Source: Petrosia ficiformis (taxonomy: Eukaryota; Porifera; Demospongiae; Haplosclerida; Petrosiidae). From it: a DNA stretch of 64,000 nucleotides. Positions 1-12,317 of the stretch are shown piece after piece. How positions within the stretch are numbered: the stretch's first letter is position 1; every line of letters begins with the position of its first letter. The stretch spans positions 8,865,076 to 8,929,075 of the forward strand of contig OX345637.1 in NCBI GenBank assembly GCA_947044365.1, read 5' to 3'. Below the pieces are notes generated by a model that searched no databases, had not been told where the DNA came from, and saw only the letters and a list, made by a program, of their open reading frames with translations. A program made the position numbers and the translations under genes.

Positions 1-740
1 TGGAGGAGTGGATATGGTAGGTGTGGTCACAACCTGATTATCCTTCATTTCAAAATTACTGGTTTAGTAACACTTCTAACAGGTGGCTATAATGGACCAG
101 TGGTAGAAGAAACATCTGTTGTTAGTTTCATAGAACACACATAGGCAATATAAAAAAGAGAAAAGTAATAAAGCTGGAGTTATGTAAATCATGAAACAAA
201 CACGTGACCATATTGTAAAATACATAATATAATCAATTAGCATGTAAGAATTGGCAAAGCTGAGGATACCCATAGGCTGAGCTATCTGATTATAAAGATA
301 TGTATGGTTTACTCATCTGCTAAGTAATACAAATTTTGCTTAAAACCATGAGATGTACTTCATGGGGGAGGTGATGTATACATAAATGTACTCTAATAGA
401 ATAAAATCATGACTTACATATTCCATAATGATTTTTTTTTTGGTACCATCTCCTCCAAATGATAATGGTACCAGTCAATAAAGAAATAATAACTACTCAT
501 CCAACTACACCTCCAATAACTGGTGGTATGGGGAATTCTAAAGAGAAAATCAGTTCAAATTAAACTATAAAAAATACAAAGTTACAAACATCAACTTACC
601 AGCTGGTTCTAAAGTTGAAGTTGGTGATATTGATGTTGATGATGATTCTATTTGAGATAAGACAGTATTTATCACACAAGTATGGTATGAAGTTTTTTTT
701 ATAAGCAGTACATGTTTCAAGAAATACATACAGATAGAGC

Positions 741-2453
741 ACATGTACATGTAGGTACACTTGAGTCAATACATGTACATGTAGGTACACTTGCTTGTAC
801 ATGTAGGTACACTTGCTTGTACATGTAGGTACACCTGAGTCAATACATGTACATGTAGGTATATTTGAGTCAATACATGTACATGTAGGTACACTTGAGT
901 CAATACATGTACATGTAGGTACACTTGAGTCAATACATGTACATGTAGGTACACTTGAGTCAATACATGTACATGTAGGTACACTTGAGTCAATACATGT
1001 ACATGTAGGTACACTTGCTTGTACATGTAGGTACACCTGAGTCAATACATGTACATGTAGGTATACTTGAGTCAATACATGTACATGTAGGTACACTTGC
1101 TTGTACATGTAGGTACACCTGAGTCAATACATGTACATGTAGGTATATTTGAGTCAATACATGTACATGTAGGTACACTTGAGTCAGTACATGTACATGT
1201 AGGTACACTTGAGTCAATACATGTACATGTAGGTACACTTGAGTCAATACATGTACATGTAGGTACACTTGCTTGTACATGTAGGTACACCTGAGTCAAT
1301 ACATGTACATGTAGGTATACTTGAGTCAATACATGTACATGTAGGTATACTTGAGTCAATACATGTACATGTAGGTACACTTGAGACAATACATGTACAT
1401 GTGAGACAATACATGTACATGTAGGTACATTTGAGTCAATACATGTATATGTACATGTAGGTACACTTGAGTCAATACATGTACATGTAGGTATACTTGA
1501 GTCAATACATGTACATGTAGGTATACTTGAGTCAATACATGTACATGTAGGTACACTTGAGTCAATACATGTACATGTAGGTACGCTTGAGTCAATACAT
1601 GTACATGTAGGTACACTTGAGTCAATACATGTACATGTAGGTACACTTGAGTCAATACATGTACATGTAGGTACACTTGAGTCAATACATGTACATGTAG
1701 GTATATTTGAGTCAATACATGTACATGTAGGTACACTTGAGTCAATACATGTACATGTAGGTACACTTGAGTCAATACATGTACATGTAGGTACACTTGA
1801 GTCAATACATGTACATGTAGGTATATTTGAGTCAATACATGTACATGTAGGTACACTTGAGTCAATACATGTACATGTAGGTACACTTGAGTCAATACAT
1901 GTACATGTAGGTACACTTAAGTCAATACATGTACATGTAGGTACACTTGCTTGTACATGTAGGTACACCTGAGTCAATACATGTACATGTAGGTATACTT
2001 GAGTCAATACATGTACATGTAGGTATACTTGAGTCAATACATGTACATGTAGGTATACTTGAGTCAATACATGTACATGTAGGTACACTTGAGACAATAC
2101 ATGTACATGTGAGACAATACATGTACATGTAGGTACATTTGAGTCAATACATGTATATGTACATGTAGGTACACTTGAGTCAATACATGTACATGTAAGT
2201 ACGCTTGAGTTAATACATGTACATGTAGGTATACTTGAGTCAATACATGTACATGTAGGTACACTTGAGTCAATACATGTACATGTAGGTACACTTGAGT
2301 CAATACATGTACATGTAGGTACGCTTGAGTCAATACATGTACATGTAGGTACATTTGCGTCAATACATGTACATGTAGGTACACTTAGTCAATACATGTA
2401 CATGTAGGTACATTTGAGTCAATATATGTACATGTAGACTCAATACATGTACG
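741..2453. repeat. 30-bp minisatellite array in an intron of paralog A
   Basis: About 57 copies of a 30-bp unit containing the palindrome ACATGTACATGT followed by AGGTACACTTGAGTCAAT. Shorter 22-bp variants (CTTGTACATGTAGGTACA type) are interspersed. Because 30 is a multiple of 3, the array reads open in several frames on both strands; these are artefacts. A rare variant block (TTGAGACAAT with a shortened unit) occurs near 1383 and again near 2091, showing an internal duplication of roughly 708 bp. Confidence 0.95.
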
Positions 2454-3396
2454 TTAATAGGAGTAGTTGAACTCATTGTACATGTATATTCGCAGTGAAA
2501 ATACTAACCATAAAAGTGAGTAGTGAGTGACAAAATACATGGGACAGATACACATATTAATATATAATACTACACGATACCTGAAAAAGTAATATATATT
2601 ACAAATATTTTAGAGATTAACAAAAAAGTTAGATTCAAGCAAAAACACACACTAGTTAAGAACATAACATTTGTACAAAAACACTTGGACACTTGAGTTT
2701 AAGACAATTTCTGTCTAATTTCATGTCTCAAATAGAATTGTGTACTATAATGCTACACTGGATGCTGCAGCTGTATGTCAGTGTTGTCAACAACTTTCTT
2801 TCAAGATAAGATATTACACTTAAATATGTTAGTAAAGACAATACATCATGTATCAAAGGGATTAGTATCATTATCAGTTTTATATGAAAATGAAACTGAT
2901 AATATGAAATATTATTTTCATGTACATATATGTCTAGTCTACAAGTGGAATACGTGTTTAAATTTATGATACCTGATGTGAATGAAATTGACATACTGGT
3001 ACTCAGTGTAGTACTAGTAGTAGTAGATGATGGTGGAGTTGGTAACACAGTGAAACTACCAGTGTGAATCATACCAATAGTAATATCAGAACCCATAACT
3101 TCAACAACAACTTGTACAGTATAAGTTACGACATTATCTGGTTCCAAGTCAGTTAAGTTGAAAATTCCCATTGTAGCATTCTCATATAACAGAGGTGATG
3201 AAGGATCGATATTAGTAGAATCATCTCCAGTTATAATTAACTCAATTGTCAAATTCTCTACTTCATTAACAACACGTATCAACATCAAGACATATATCAA
3301 CATCAGTGAAACCTGGAAGAGCTGTGTACAAGAAAGTGAATGAATTCATTTTACAGCTTGCTTACTAAAACACCTTTTTATGACAATACATTTGAC

Positions 3397-3439
3397 CAGA
3401 GATAATACATACTACGTTTTGTAGTATGTATTATCTCTG
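3397..3439. repeat. Perfect 19-bp inverted repeat with 5-nt loop
   Basis: The arm starting CAGAGATAATACATACTAC is followed by loop GTTTT and its exact reverse complement. It lies in an intron-equivalent region of pseudogene A between the Ig and fused FN3 exons. It is probably a small foldback element or a relic of one; no gene is associated. Confidence 0.8.
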
Positions 3440-4854
3440 ATTTGACTATCAACTTGATAGGGGGAAGGGGCAGGAGCGAGGTTTGTGTGCAACACAAACA
3501 CACACAAGCTACCTGAAATAGCTTGAAAATAAAAACTTCTCATATTTCTTCACAGTGAAAAACAGAAACAACATTTAAAAAGGTAAGAAGATTTGTTAGG
3601 TTTTAAACACAAGATTAAAAGCACTTTAACTAGTACAAATGGCATAATAACGAATATAACTAGTGAAACTATAACAACAATGAATTACTGTTGTTTCCCA
3701 GGACATTGAGGAAATTAAGGAAAAAATGAAAAATTCATTATTTTTAAAGCTGTTTACGTATTCAAACTGAATTTACTCTCATCACCAAATGACTTATTAC
3801 AATACTAAGATTAATCATTATCATTATTTTAACTCGGAATTATCTGCATACTATATCAAAACAGAAATTATCTGGTTAGAACCCTATAATCTTCTAGGTA
3901 CATGTACTGCACATGTATATCACTAAATAAATGCAATTCATGACTGGAGATACAAACTAAAATTATATCAATGTTTAGATAATTATAATTCCAGTGGATA
4001 TACTGGCTATTAGTAATATAATTCAACAAGCTTCATACTTACTTTTAATAAACAGTGTACAGTTATTCATAATACTCTCAGCATTCGTACAGATCACAAC
4101 AGCTTCATCTAGAAATGATGAGGCTAGAAATGTTAGTGATGCATTTGTAATCTCCTCCATGTTATTAGAACTAATGACAGTTGATAAAAAGTTGATTCCA
4201 TTAGCACTATCACTATCAGTATCTCCTTCCATATCATTTACATGATCAATATCTACATTTTGTGTGGGAATAGTCCAAGTTAGAATATTCGGTCCACCAT
4301 TAGGATTGTCTACTTCACAGTTGATAGTAATCATATCATCAGGATCAGCATGTGTGCCATCTCCTATATCAGTTCTACAGTACTACAGTACTATCCACCA
4401 AACAGTATGACCGAACACAGAGCTGAAGAAAAAAAAAAGTACTTTGAAAATATCTGTAACAATATGTTTTGAGTGATCTATCTGTGCAAAATATTTAAAC
4501 ACTGATGCAGAGATTAATGTCTTTATAGAAAGCAGTTAAGTACCACATTTAAAATGGACTGAAGAATACTCAAAACTGCTTCAATGAAGGAAGTCTAAAT
4601 TGAAATGTTTCACATTGTCACTTAGTATATATAATAAGAGCCATTTGCTCCAAACTAAAATGATAATGATGCTTATTTTGGACAGTGTGAGCCCAAAAGG
4701 AAAGTTATTGATGAACCTTTGAAGATTGAAGTGATAAATCTGTTTTATAATAATATTATATATCTGGATTACAATCAATAGGATTTCTTTACACACACAG
4801 ACAAAAAATAGGTGTGTCTAAGACTTGTAATGTGTGCAAACTATCTTGCCTCGT

Positions 4855-4982
4855 GGAACAACAAAGAGTTGTTCATGCATATTGTGTGTGTTTATGTTTA
4901 TTTGGTTTGCCCTATTACACATGTCATATAACAGTTACATATAAAATGGTCAATGTGTACGGTTTGGCTACACATACTCAAA
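4855..4982 (+). repeat. Left arm of a large dispersed inverted repeat
   Basis: Begins at GGAACAACAAAGAGT and is the diverged reverse complement of about 7079-7218. Shared blocks include the TTTGAGTATGTGTAGCCAAA side and the TTTATTTGGTTTG side. The two arms enclose about 2.1 kb. They may be two copies of one repeat or the ends of a degraded element; no transposase is visible between them. Confidence 0.65.
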
Positions 4983-5881
4983 ATTTAGCTGGAAAATAAA
5001 ATTATAATTATATCCTTTAGAATTACCTCATATATATATACATAATTATGTAGTACTAAAAAAATTACGAAATAAGAAGTCACTCTACAAGATTCAAAAC
5101 CACTTGTAACATGAACCTTTGATGTGATAATTTGAAGCCTTCATTTTAGAAAATTTGTCCAGGGAGCAAAACTTGACTTTTGGAAGGCAATATATTGACA
5201 ACCTAATTCCGGGATTATAGCAGGGGGTAGGGTAAATGTCCACTGTGCCTTCCCATAAATGAAACCCTAGCTGATTTGTCACCATATGGACATTCAACAG
5301 GCTAAAGTAATTTTTTATTGTGGGAATACATCCAATGGTAAACTTTTATTTTGTGTTCATAATCTACTCACTTGGTTGAAGAAGTTTACATAGCTACAGT
5401 ACTATTGAAATTCCAAGTAAGGGGAATATATGTACTTCTTATAGCCTTCAAGATTGTGGCATAGTTACAGATGCAGTTTATTATTACAGACATTAGATGA
5501 ATAGAAAACTAAATGAACCGATAAAACAAACTAGATATGAGCAATAGTATTGATATATCAATGATCACATCAAATCTAAAACCACACGCACACACACACA
5601 CACATAAGAGAAAGAGACACACATATACCCTATACACATATACCAGACATGCCAACTATCACACATTGGGAGTGAAAACAATTACAAATACATCGAAGTC
5701 GATCCTTGTAGCCAGCTGTATCTCAATAATAATCAGTAGTAATAACACATGTACTGCATACAATCAGTGTCCTATAATAAACACTGCATACAATCATGTA
5801 ATAGTTCAATAACATATCACACTCTTATGGTAACCAATCTGATTTTTAGTGATATCTCAATTACAAAAGTATGGTTGGGAT

Positions 5882-5886
<5 letters not shown>

Positions 5887-5920
<34 letters not shown>

Positions 5921-5945
5921 TATATATAATACACACACACATACC
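5887..5945. repeat. TA then CA microsatellite
   Basis: A run of TA dinucleotides passes into ACACACAC at 5931-5940. Another CA tract lies near 5587-5604. These are simple repeats with no gene. Confidence 0.9.
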
Positions 5946-6439
5946 CTCTTGGAAAAATAAGATACACTGCAACACAACTAAGACGTTCATCTTGTTCTCC
6001 AAAAATATCTTGGAATGAGGGAGGGGGTTACTCCCACTGCAAACAAGGGGCCGGGGCCTGGGAAGGTTCAGTTAGCAGAAGATGAACATCCTAATTTTTC
6101 TAAGAGGGTATGTGTGTGTGTGTCTGTGTGTCTGTGTTTTGGATAAATTAAAGGGGTTGGAAAGATACTTGTCCGTCCTACAAAGGACAAAGCAATCAAT
6201 TCTGCATGTACAAGAATAATAAGAAACATTTCAATAAAAATGAAATAAAATGTAGGGATGTCAAAACCCCAAAAGCATGCAAACAGCTAACATAGGACCC
6301 AAAATTAAACCTGATTCTCAAGGCCTATAGGATTTGAAAAGGGGGGTTTAGAAAGGGTACACACAAGAGCACACAAACATTTTACCCATCTATACCTATT
6401 TTAAAGTACAAGTAAAGGTTGAGCGCGCATTCTTTTACA

Positions 6440-6830
6440 TAGCATGCACATCAATTGATCGAGCTAGCTCCCCAGAATGACACAAACATAATTAATATTC
6501 ATGAGACTAAGTATATGTGTGTGTGTGTTTTAGATTAATGAATCATTGTCATAGACTCATAGCACATGCAGCTGGACTGAGCTGGTGTCGATGTCATAGC
6601 ACATGCAGTGTGCCAATACAACGTGCCACGCCCCAACGTTCCGTTTTGCATTCCGTTCCGTTTTGCATTCTGTTCCGCATTTTAGATTCAGCCGAAAGCT
6701 GCTGCCTGTGTAGCTTATGTATAAACTGGAAGTAATAGATATTTTACAAGGAGAGAGGATAATCAAGATAACAATAACTATAATAGACGTCTGTTGTGTT
6801 TTAGGCATAAGAAAGCCAAACATGAAAAAA
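6440..6830 (-). mobile_element. Diverged copy of the 47.4-kb MITE family
   Basis: Read on the minus strand, the segment from about 6825 downward matches the interior of the element at 47442-47812 (shared CCTAAAACACAACAG, TATTATAGTTATT and the ATTGATCG/CCAGAATGAC end). The terminal repeats are not preserved, so the boundaries are approximate. Confidence 0.55.
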
Positions 6831-7078
6831 AATTACTTTAGCCTGTCAGATTTCATGTAGGGGGAGGCACAGGAGGCATTCATCCCCCCATCCCCCCAGT
6901 CCCAAAAGGATTTAGGTTGTGGATAGGCATAAAACAACAATAAACCTGTAAGTCTTTCAAATTCAAGTTCTGCTCCCTCCTCGGCCCCCTCAACACATTT
7001 TCTAAATTAATGCCTGCAAATTATTAAATCAAAGCTTAATATTATACAAATATAGAAGCCTTTTCTCATTGTAATAAT

Positions 7079-7218
7079 GTTTGAGTATGTGTAGCCAAAT
7101 TGCACACATTGACCATTTTATATGTAACTGCATGTTATTTTGTATATATGACATGTGTAACAGAACAAACCAAATAAACACAAACACCCAAAAAATGTAT
7201 AAACGACTCTTTGTTGTT
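7079..7218 (-). repeat. Right arm of a large dispersed inverted repeat
   Basis: Diverged reverse complement of 4855-4982, ending at GACTCTTTGTTGTTCC. Homology stops sharply on both sides, as expected for copies of one interspersed repeat in opposite orientation. Confidence 0.65.
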
Positions 7219-7712
7219 CCAAGGGACAACATATATTAAACTATTCCCAGCCTTTCAGTCTCAAATGGAGTACTAAATTTATTCTGAATAAATATACTAC
7301 AAAATTTTATGTACATATGATTAGATTTACAACTGTTATTTTATTTATGTTCATTCAAAATATGCGTGTGGTGCATCACTACTACTTCCAGCCATGCTAA
7401 ATAAACAAATCTGACAGTACACATGTATATAAGGTACATATCTACAATATTTGATTCAGATAGAACACTAATTCACACTACAATGTAGTACAGTTGCAAG
7501 GAGTAGCTCAATCTAGTTTGTCATACAGGTTGTTGTGGCTGCATGCATGATGTTACTATGACACTATGTGCACCAAGTATAAACTATATAAATTAAATTA
7601 TCGGGTTTCCAAACCTTTTGTTGGCCAAAACTGCCAGATACAATTACTTAAATGGTAAATAAAGTAAATTCTTGGTATGAAATATGAGCAGGCAGCACCC
7701 TAAAATTATACT

Positions 7713-8110
7713 GCTTCAACTAATTGATTATAATTAGTACAAAGTAGCTATGGTATTACATGTATGTATCATGAAAATTATAATGCTTCAACTAATTGAT
7801 TATAATTAGTACAAAGTAGCTATGGTATTACATGTATGTATCATGAAAATTATAATGCTTCAACTAATTGACTATAATTAGTACAAAGTAGCTATGGTAT
7901 TACATGTATATATCATGAAAATTATAATGCTTCAACTAATTGATTATAATTAGTACAAAGTAGCTATGGTATTACATGTATGTATCATGAAAATTATAAT
8001 GCTTCAACTAATTGACTATAATTAGTACAAAGTAGCTATGGTATTACATGTATGTATCATGAAAATTATAATGCTTCAACTAATTGGTACAAAGTAGCTA
8101 TGGTATTGAA
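7713..8110. repeat. 72-bp tandem array, six units
   Basis: Units begin with GCTTCAACTAATTGATTA at 7713, 7785, 7857, 7929, 8001 and 8073, exactly 72 bp apart. The last unit has lost the ATTATAATTAGT part. The array ends about 80 bp before the first identified exon of gene B, so it lies in that gene's 5' flank or first intron. Confidence 0.95.
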
Positions 8111-8191
8111 TCAATATAACCGACTAATTGTTTAATCCTTGCAACTGTACTAACCAATAAAATAGTTACTTTAACAATTTTGTTTTTGCAG

Positions 8192-10356
8192 TGAAGTATT
8201 TCTGTTCATTCCTAATGTGTCTATATGCAACAATAATTCTGTTTATTACTGTAGCTATCATTAGTCCACATTGTGAAGGAGCTGTTGTAGCATCAGAAGA
8301 TTTGAAAGGAGAATGCAGTTGTAAGACAGAAATGACTTTAAATATTCCAGCTTGTGTCTGCTCAGGTTTTGAGGAAGCGGTGATAAGGAACCAAAAACTG
8401 AGAGATAAGCTGAAAGAAGTACAAGACAAATGCAATTCTCTGCTAAAATGTAAGAAATATATATATACAATTCTACCTCTGCATGGGCAAGGTCGCCTGG
8501 TTGTTGTTTGTATGTAAATATAAATACATTATGTAAATATAAATACATTTTGTACATATACACTATGCTACCATGGCAACCATTTGATGTGGTATGTGTT
8601 TGTATCTACATAATCATAGGCTGGTACAGGCCAACAAAATTATACTAACTACTTTTGATATATAACCTACACAGAATACATAGCAGCGCTCGAAATAACA
8701 TCCAGCAATTGGCCATTTTGAACATTTTGGCTCTTCAGAAAAAATTGCATTTGACTGGACAAATTATCCGATGAATAGTACAAAAAATAAGAACAGTAAC
8801 CTCACAACAAAGTTAATTATTAGTCAAGAGCAGTCAAGGCCTAGTGGGTTACTTATATTTCATAGGCCATAAATGGGTACAATGCTGGTTTTCTGGACAA
8901 AATTCACAACTTGCTGGTCAAATATTGTTTTGTCCAGATGTTTCTACTGGATACTTTCAAAAACTACATGTATTTTGAGCACTGCATAGATGTAGCTATA
9001 CTTATGTATATATATAATTATATATATATATATACACATATATATATATATATATAAGGGTTAGTGTGGAAGTGGTTAGTTTAATTTTGCTGCTAATGTA
9101 ACATCCCAATCTTTTTTGTATGCTTTTCGGTTTTCATGTTCTTTTAAAATGTTTTTTTTCATTCTTTATAGTCTGTTATTTCAATTAACAGATAATTCAC
9201 CACATATGTTTATTGATGGGGTTCGCTGGACCAGGTTCTGGTGGTATACACCCACAAATGGATGGCCAGCTGGAGTAACTGATGTTCTTGGAGGTTTGTT
9301 GCAACCTCTACCCTTAATTATACCATTTATTATGTTATTGATTAATAGTTCCCTATGGTGCTTGCACACCAAACGATTCCTACTGCTTTAGCCGACTGCC
9401 TGGAGCATTGGAAGAAAGTGATAGTGAACTTTTAGCTTTTGATTCTGCTGGAACAATATACAGGTAAATATATTATTATATAGATGATCTAATTTTCGAG
9501 GGAGACTTCTTGCAAAATAATTTTGATCAAATGCATACCTTTAATGGCTCATCATTATGCTATTTAGTATATACAGGAAGTCAATGAAATTTGTTTTGTA
9601 AAAAGGTTGATAATAGCTCTTCCTGGATACCAAATTTAATTGACTTCCTATAAAAAAAAATGATGGAATGGCGAGCGATTGTATGTAAGTATTTGATCAC
9701 AATCATATGGTGAGGAAGTGTCCCTTTTTGAAAATTAGGTCATTTATAGTGCATACATGTTTATAGGGATATTGCATATTTTAATGACAGGTGGAAGTTT
9801 GACCCAAACAACCCAACAGCTCATGCAGCTTGGAATGCATTTTACCACCATCTGGAATCGACACTTCAAAATAGTAGAGCCTGGCATCCTTATGTCATTG
9901 AAGGTAAAAAGGAATATAAATATGTCCATAATTTATATTAGTTGATTTGTAGGCCCGTCTCCAAATGTTGTACAAGATAGTTTTATGTATCGTGTCCAAA
10001 ATGGAGTACGATCACTTTTACTGGATGATGACAATTGTGATTGTTATAGTACTCTTAGTATGGGTCATGGAATGTGTCGTACTGATTTCTCAACAATAAA
10101 TGGGCCTGCCGGTCGTTATGGTGTAGATGTCTTGTATGATACATACTGCCAGACACCAGATCCAAAGCATGGATTAACTCTTTATTTTAGAGGTGCGTTG
10201 TACTTTAATTATTTCATGTAATTCTCAATAGATAGATAATTCTTACTCATCTTTGTAATCAAACATATTACCACAGATGATGATAGTTGTGATGACGATC
10301 CATGCCCAATACACCAACAGTGTATAGACAAAGTGAATGACTATATTTGTGTTTGA
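8192..10356 (+). CDS. Gene B: signal/anchor, coiled-coil and Trp/Cys-rich ectodomain protein, family not recognised
   Basis: Six exons joined by GT-AG introns with consistent phase: 8192-8449, 9192-9293, 9349-9463, 9767-9903, 9953-10192, 10277-10356 (TGA). The total is about 932 nt, roughly 310 aa. The first exon follows a strong acceptor (TTTTTGCAG) and starts with TG, so the ATG may be split across an upstream intron; ATG at 8215 is the alternative. It encodes a hydrophobic N-terminus (YATIILFITVAII), a short Cys cluster, then a charged heptad-like stretch (RNQKLRDKLKEVQDK). The remaining exons encode an extracellular-looking Trp-, Asp- and Cys-rich domain (RFWWYTPTNGWPAG, WKFDPNNPTAHAAW, DDDNCDCYSTLSMGHG). 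It ends in the first half of an EGF-like motif (CDDDPCPIHQQC...C), with the stop right after the fourth Cys. A secreted or type II membrane protein is likely; I do not recognise the central domain. It is unrelated to the receptors around it. Confidence 0.75.
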
Positions 10357-10796
10357 ATTTGAATACTCGTTGGTCCAGTATTTTTTACATAATTATTTTT
10401 ACTTTTATTTTCTTTTACTTTTCAATTTCAGGTTAATTTTTTTTTTCAAAACATAAAAATTTTAAAAATAACAGTTTAAATATACAGCATGAATGAATGG
10501 GTGTGGCTCTTTGTGAGGTGATGTCCATATAAAAGCACACAAATGTACCCAATTATCAGAAAATACAATAGCACTCTCTTTATAGTAATATAAGGATCAG
10601 AATGCTTTGAATGGTGGACGTTTGAGCAAGAAAGGGTGGGAGGACATTCAAACAGCTGCTTCCAAAAGCAGTTCTTAATTGGAACCATTATCACTGTCAT
10701 TTTATTAACAATTAGAGATAAAGTGTTCTGAAACTTTACAATTTTACGATTAAACATTATGTTGTATTACACTAGACTGAAGCTGGATCTACAAAT

Positions 10797-10995
10797 ACCA
10801 GTGAATCATTATGACAGTATCATTAATGATACCACTAATATATGTATCATTTAATAAGTGTTCTAGTGATACTATTTATGTAAGATAGACGATTCTCCAT
10901 CATCGATACCACTAATATATGTATCATTTAATAAGTGTTTCAGTGATACTATTAATGTAAGATAGACGATCTTAAGCTTCCTCCATCATCAGCAT
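10797..10995. repeat. Internally duplicated repeat shared with 23028-23240
   Basis: Two tandem copies of about 85 bp, each with GATACCACTAATATATGTATC followed within about 40 bp by GTAAGATAGACGAT. The same two-copy structure recurs at 23028-23240. Both lie beside a minus-strand tail exon, so they belong to a segmental duplication (about 10.8-12.5 kb and 23.0-24.4 kb). Confidence 0.8.
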
Positions 10996-11194
10996 TTGAT
11001 GGATTACAATTAATTATTAATTTTTGTAATTCTTTTGAGTAAGTTAGAACTTAGAAGTGATGTCGGATTGAAGTGAGTTTAATGTTCTTACTATAGGTTA
11101 AACAATTCTTTTTCTAATGTATACAGTTGAAACTCTCAATATATGAATACATCAAACATATATATATATATATATATAAGCCCTTACAAGTTAC

Positions 11195-11836
11195 AGCAAC
11201 TAAATATAGTGACATTACAATAACTAAATATGGTAACAGTACAATAACTAAATATAGTAACAGTACAATAACTAAATATAGTAACATTACAATAACTAAA
11301 TGTAGTAACAGTACAGTAACTAAATATAGCAACAGTACAATAACTAAATATGGTAACAGTACAATAACTAAATATAGTAACATTACAATAACTAAATATA
11401 ATAACATTACAATAACTAAATATAGTAAAATTACAATAACTAAATATAGTAACAGTACATTACAATAACTATATATAGTAACAACTAAATATAGTAACAG
11501 TACAGTACAATAACTAACAACTAAATATAGTAACAGTACAATAACTAAATATAGTAACATTACAATAACTAAATAATTATAGTAACAGTACAATAACTAA
11601 ATATAGTAAAATTACAATAACTAAATATAGTAACAGTACAATAACTAAATATAGTAACATTACAATAACTAAATATAGTAACATTACAATAACTAAATAT
11701 AGTAACATTACAATAACTAAATATAGTAAAATTACAATAACTAAATATAGTAACATTACAATAACTAAATATAGTAACATTACAATAACTAAATATAGTA
11801 ACATTACAATAACTAAATATAGTAACATTACACCAC
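11195..11836. repeat. 24-bp minisatellite
   Basis: About 26 copies of a 24-bp unit (ATAACTAAATATAGTAACAG/ATTAC variants). The period is a multiple of 3, so it reads open on both strands, but there is no start, splice or composition support for a protein. It is absent from the paralogous segment at 23.2-23.3 kb, so it expanded after that duplication. Confidence 0.93.
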
Positions 11837-12167
11837 AGGGAGTAGTATTAAAAAAACATGGATGTAGTACACACATTAATATAAATTAATAACACAATCT
11901 AGCTACATAACATACAATAAAAACATACATTAAAATACAGTAGAACCTCTGATAAAGGACACTCTGAATTTAAAGGTATTCATTATAAAGAGGTTTCACT
12001 GTACTAATCTAAGAAAGTTAGTTCAAAATATAGTATGAAAAATATAATTAATCTTTGTCTTACACTGAGCGACATTTTACAATAATGCTATACATTACAA
12101 TGTATTCAAAGCATAAAATTATTGCTAAAAAATACAAATTTCATTGATAATTATATTATCAACTATA

Positions 12168-12317
12168 TCAAGACATGATCTCATACACTGGAGAAGTGGA
12201 TATGGTAGATGTAGTCACCATAAGCCTGATTATCCTTCATTTCAAAATTACAGGTTTTAGTAACATTACTAACAGGTGGCATGTTCTGATATAACGGACC
12301 AGTGGTAGAAGAATGAT
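12168..12317 (-). pseudogene. Orphan receptor tail exon with 5-bp deletion
   Basis: Homologous to the last exon of gene D (23930-24087): it retains SSTTGPLY, PPVSNVTK and FEMKDNQAYG. After NQAYG a 5-bp deletion relative to D (ATTGT) shifts the frame. The reading then ends at TGA 12181-12183, and the ancestral end with a YEI-type tyrosine motif is out of frame. No TM exon adjoins it on the minus strand; the nearest candidate relic is at 22.76-22.80 kb, beyond plus-strand gene C. Likely a leftover of segmental duplication. Confidence 0.75.

Larger units (their letters stand above)
1..4422 (-). pseudogene. Receptor paralog A, decayed Ig/FN3 membrane receptor (3' end outside window)
   Basis: Recognisable exons on the minus strand are Ig-like 4422-4043, a fused linker/FN3-like exon 3321-2973, Ser/Thr stalk 647-600, TM 537-418 and tail 115-1 (cut by the window edge). 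Splice signals remain, but the gene is broken. The Ig exon has an in-frame TAG just before its first Cys and an 8-bp tandem duplication (TACTGTAG), making it 380 nt where 372 would keep phase. The whole FN3 exon is missing. The PPGFTDV linker exon is joined directly to the middle of the membrane-proximal FN3-like exon near 3272-3280 with a frame change. The TM exon has TGA at 497-499 (GGA to TGA). The tail has TAG at 87-89 and has lost the NQAYG motif present in D and I. The Ig resembles gene C (shared THADP); the TM resembles D, F and E. No signal exon was found. Confidence 0.8.
4423..7712. other. Intergenic region, repeats only
   Basis: I find no convincing exon here. It holds CA and TA microsatellites, two inverted copies of a dispersed repeat, a MITE-like copy near 6.44-6.83 kb, and a dispersed repeat at about 6205-6310 (AGGACCCAAAATTA type) that recurs near 24.7, 36.5 and 54.9 kb. 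Short open frames are unsupported by splice context or recognisable domains. No signal-peptide exon for paralog A was found. Confidence 0.6.

Noticed and set aside
596..2384. Long open frames of repeating Cys/Thr/Val/His residues on both strands
   Set aside because: They are translations of the 30-bp minisatellite, whose period is a multiple of 3. They occur in several frames and both strands at once, with no splice or start support.
3397..3439. Hairpin considered as a transcription terminator
   Set aside because: Rho-independent terminators are bacterial; this is AT-rich eukaryotic intron-like sequence, so a foldback repeat is more likely.
7713..8110. 72-bp repeats considered as a CRISPR-like or attachment-site array
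   Set aside because: Direct tandem copies without spacers; simple minisatellite.
11114..11876. Open frames of ITKYSNST / LLYLVIVM repeats
   Set aside because: Artefact of the 24-bp minisatellite; not a leucine-rich protein.
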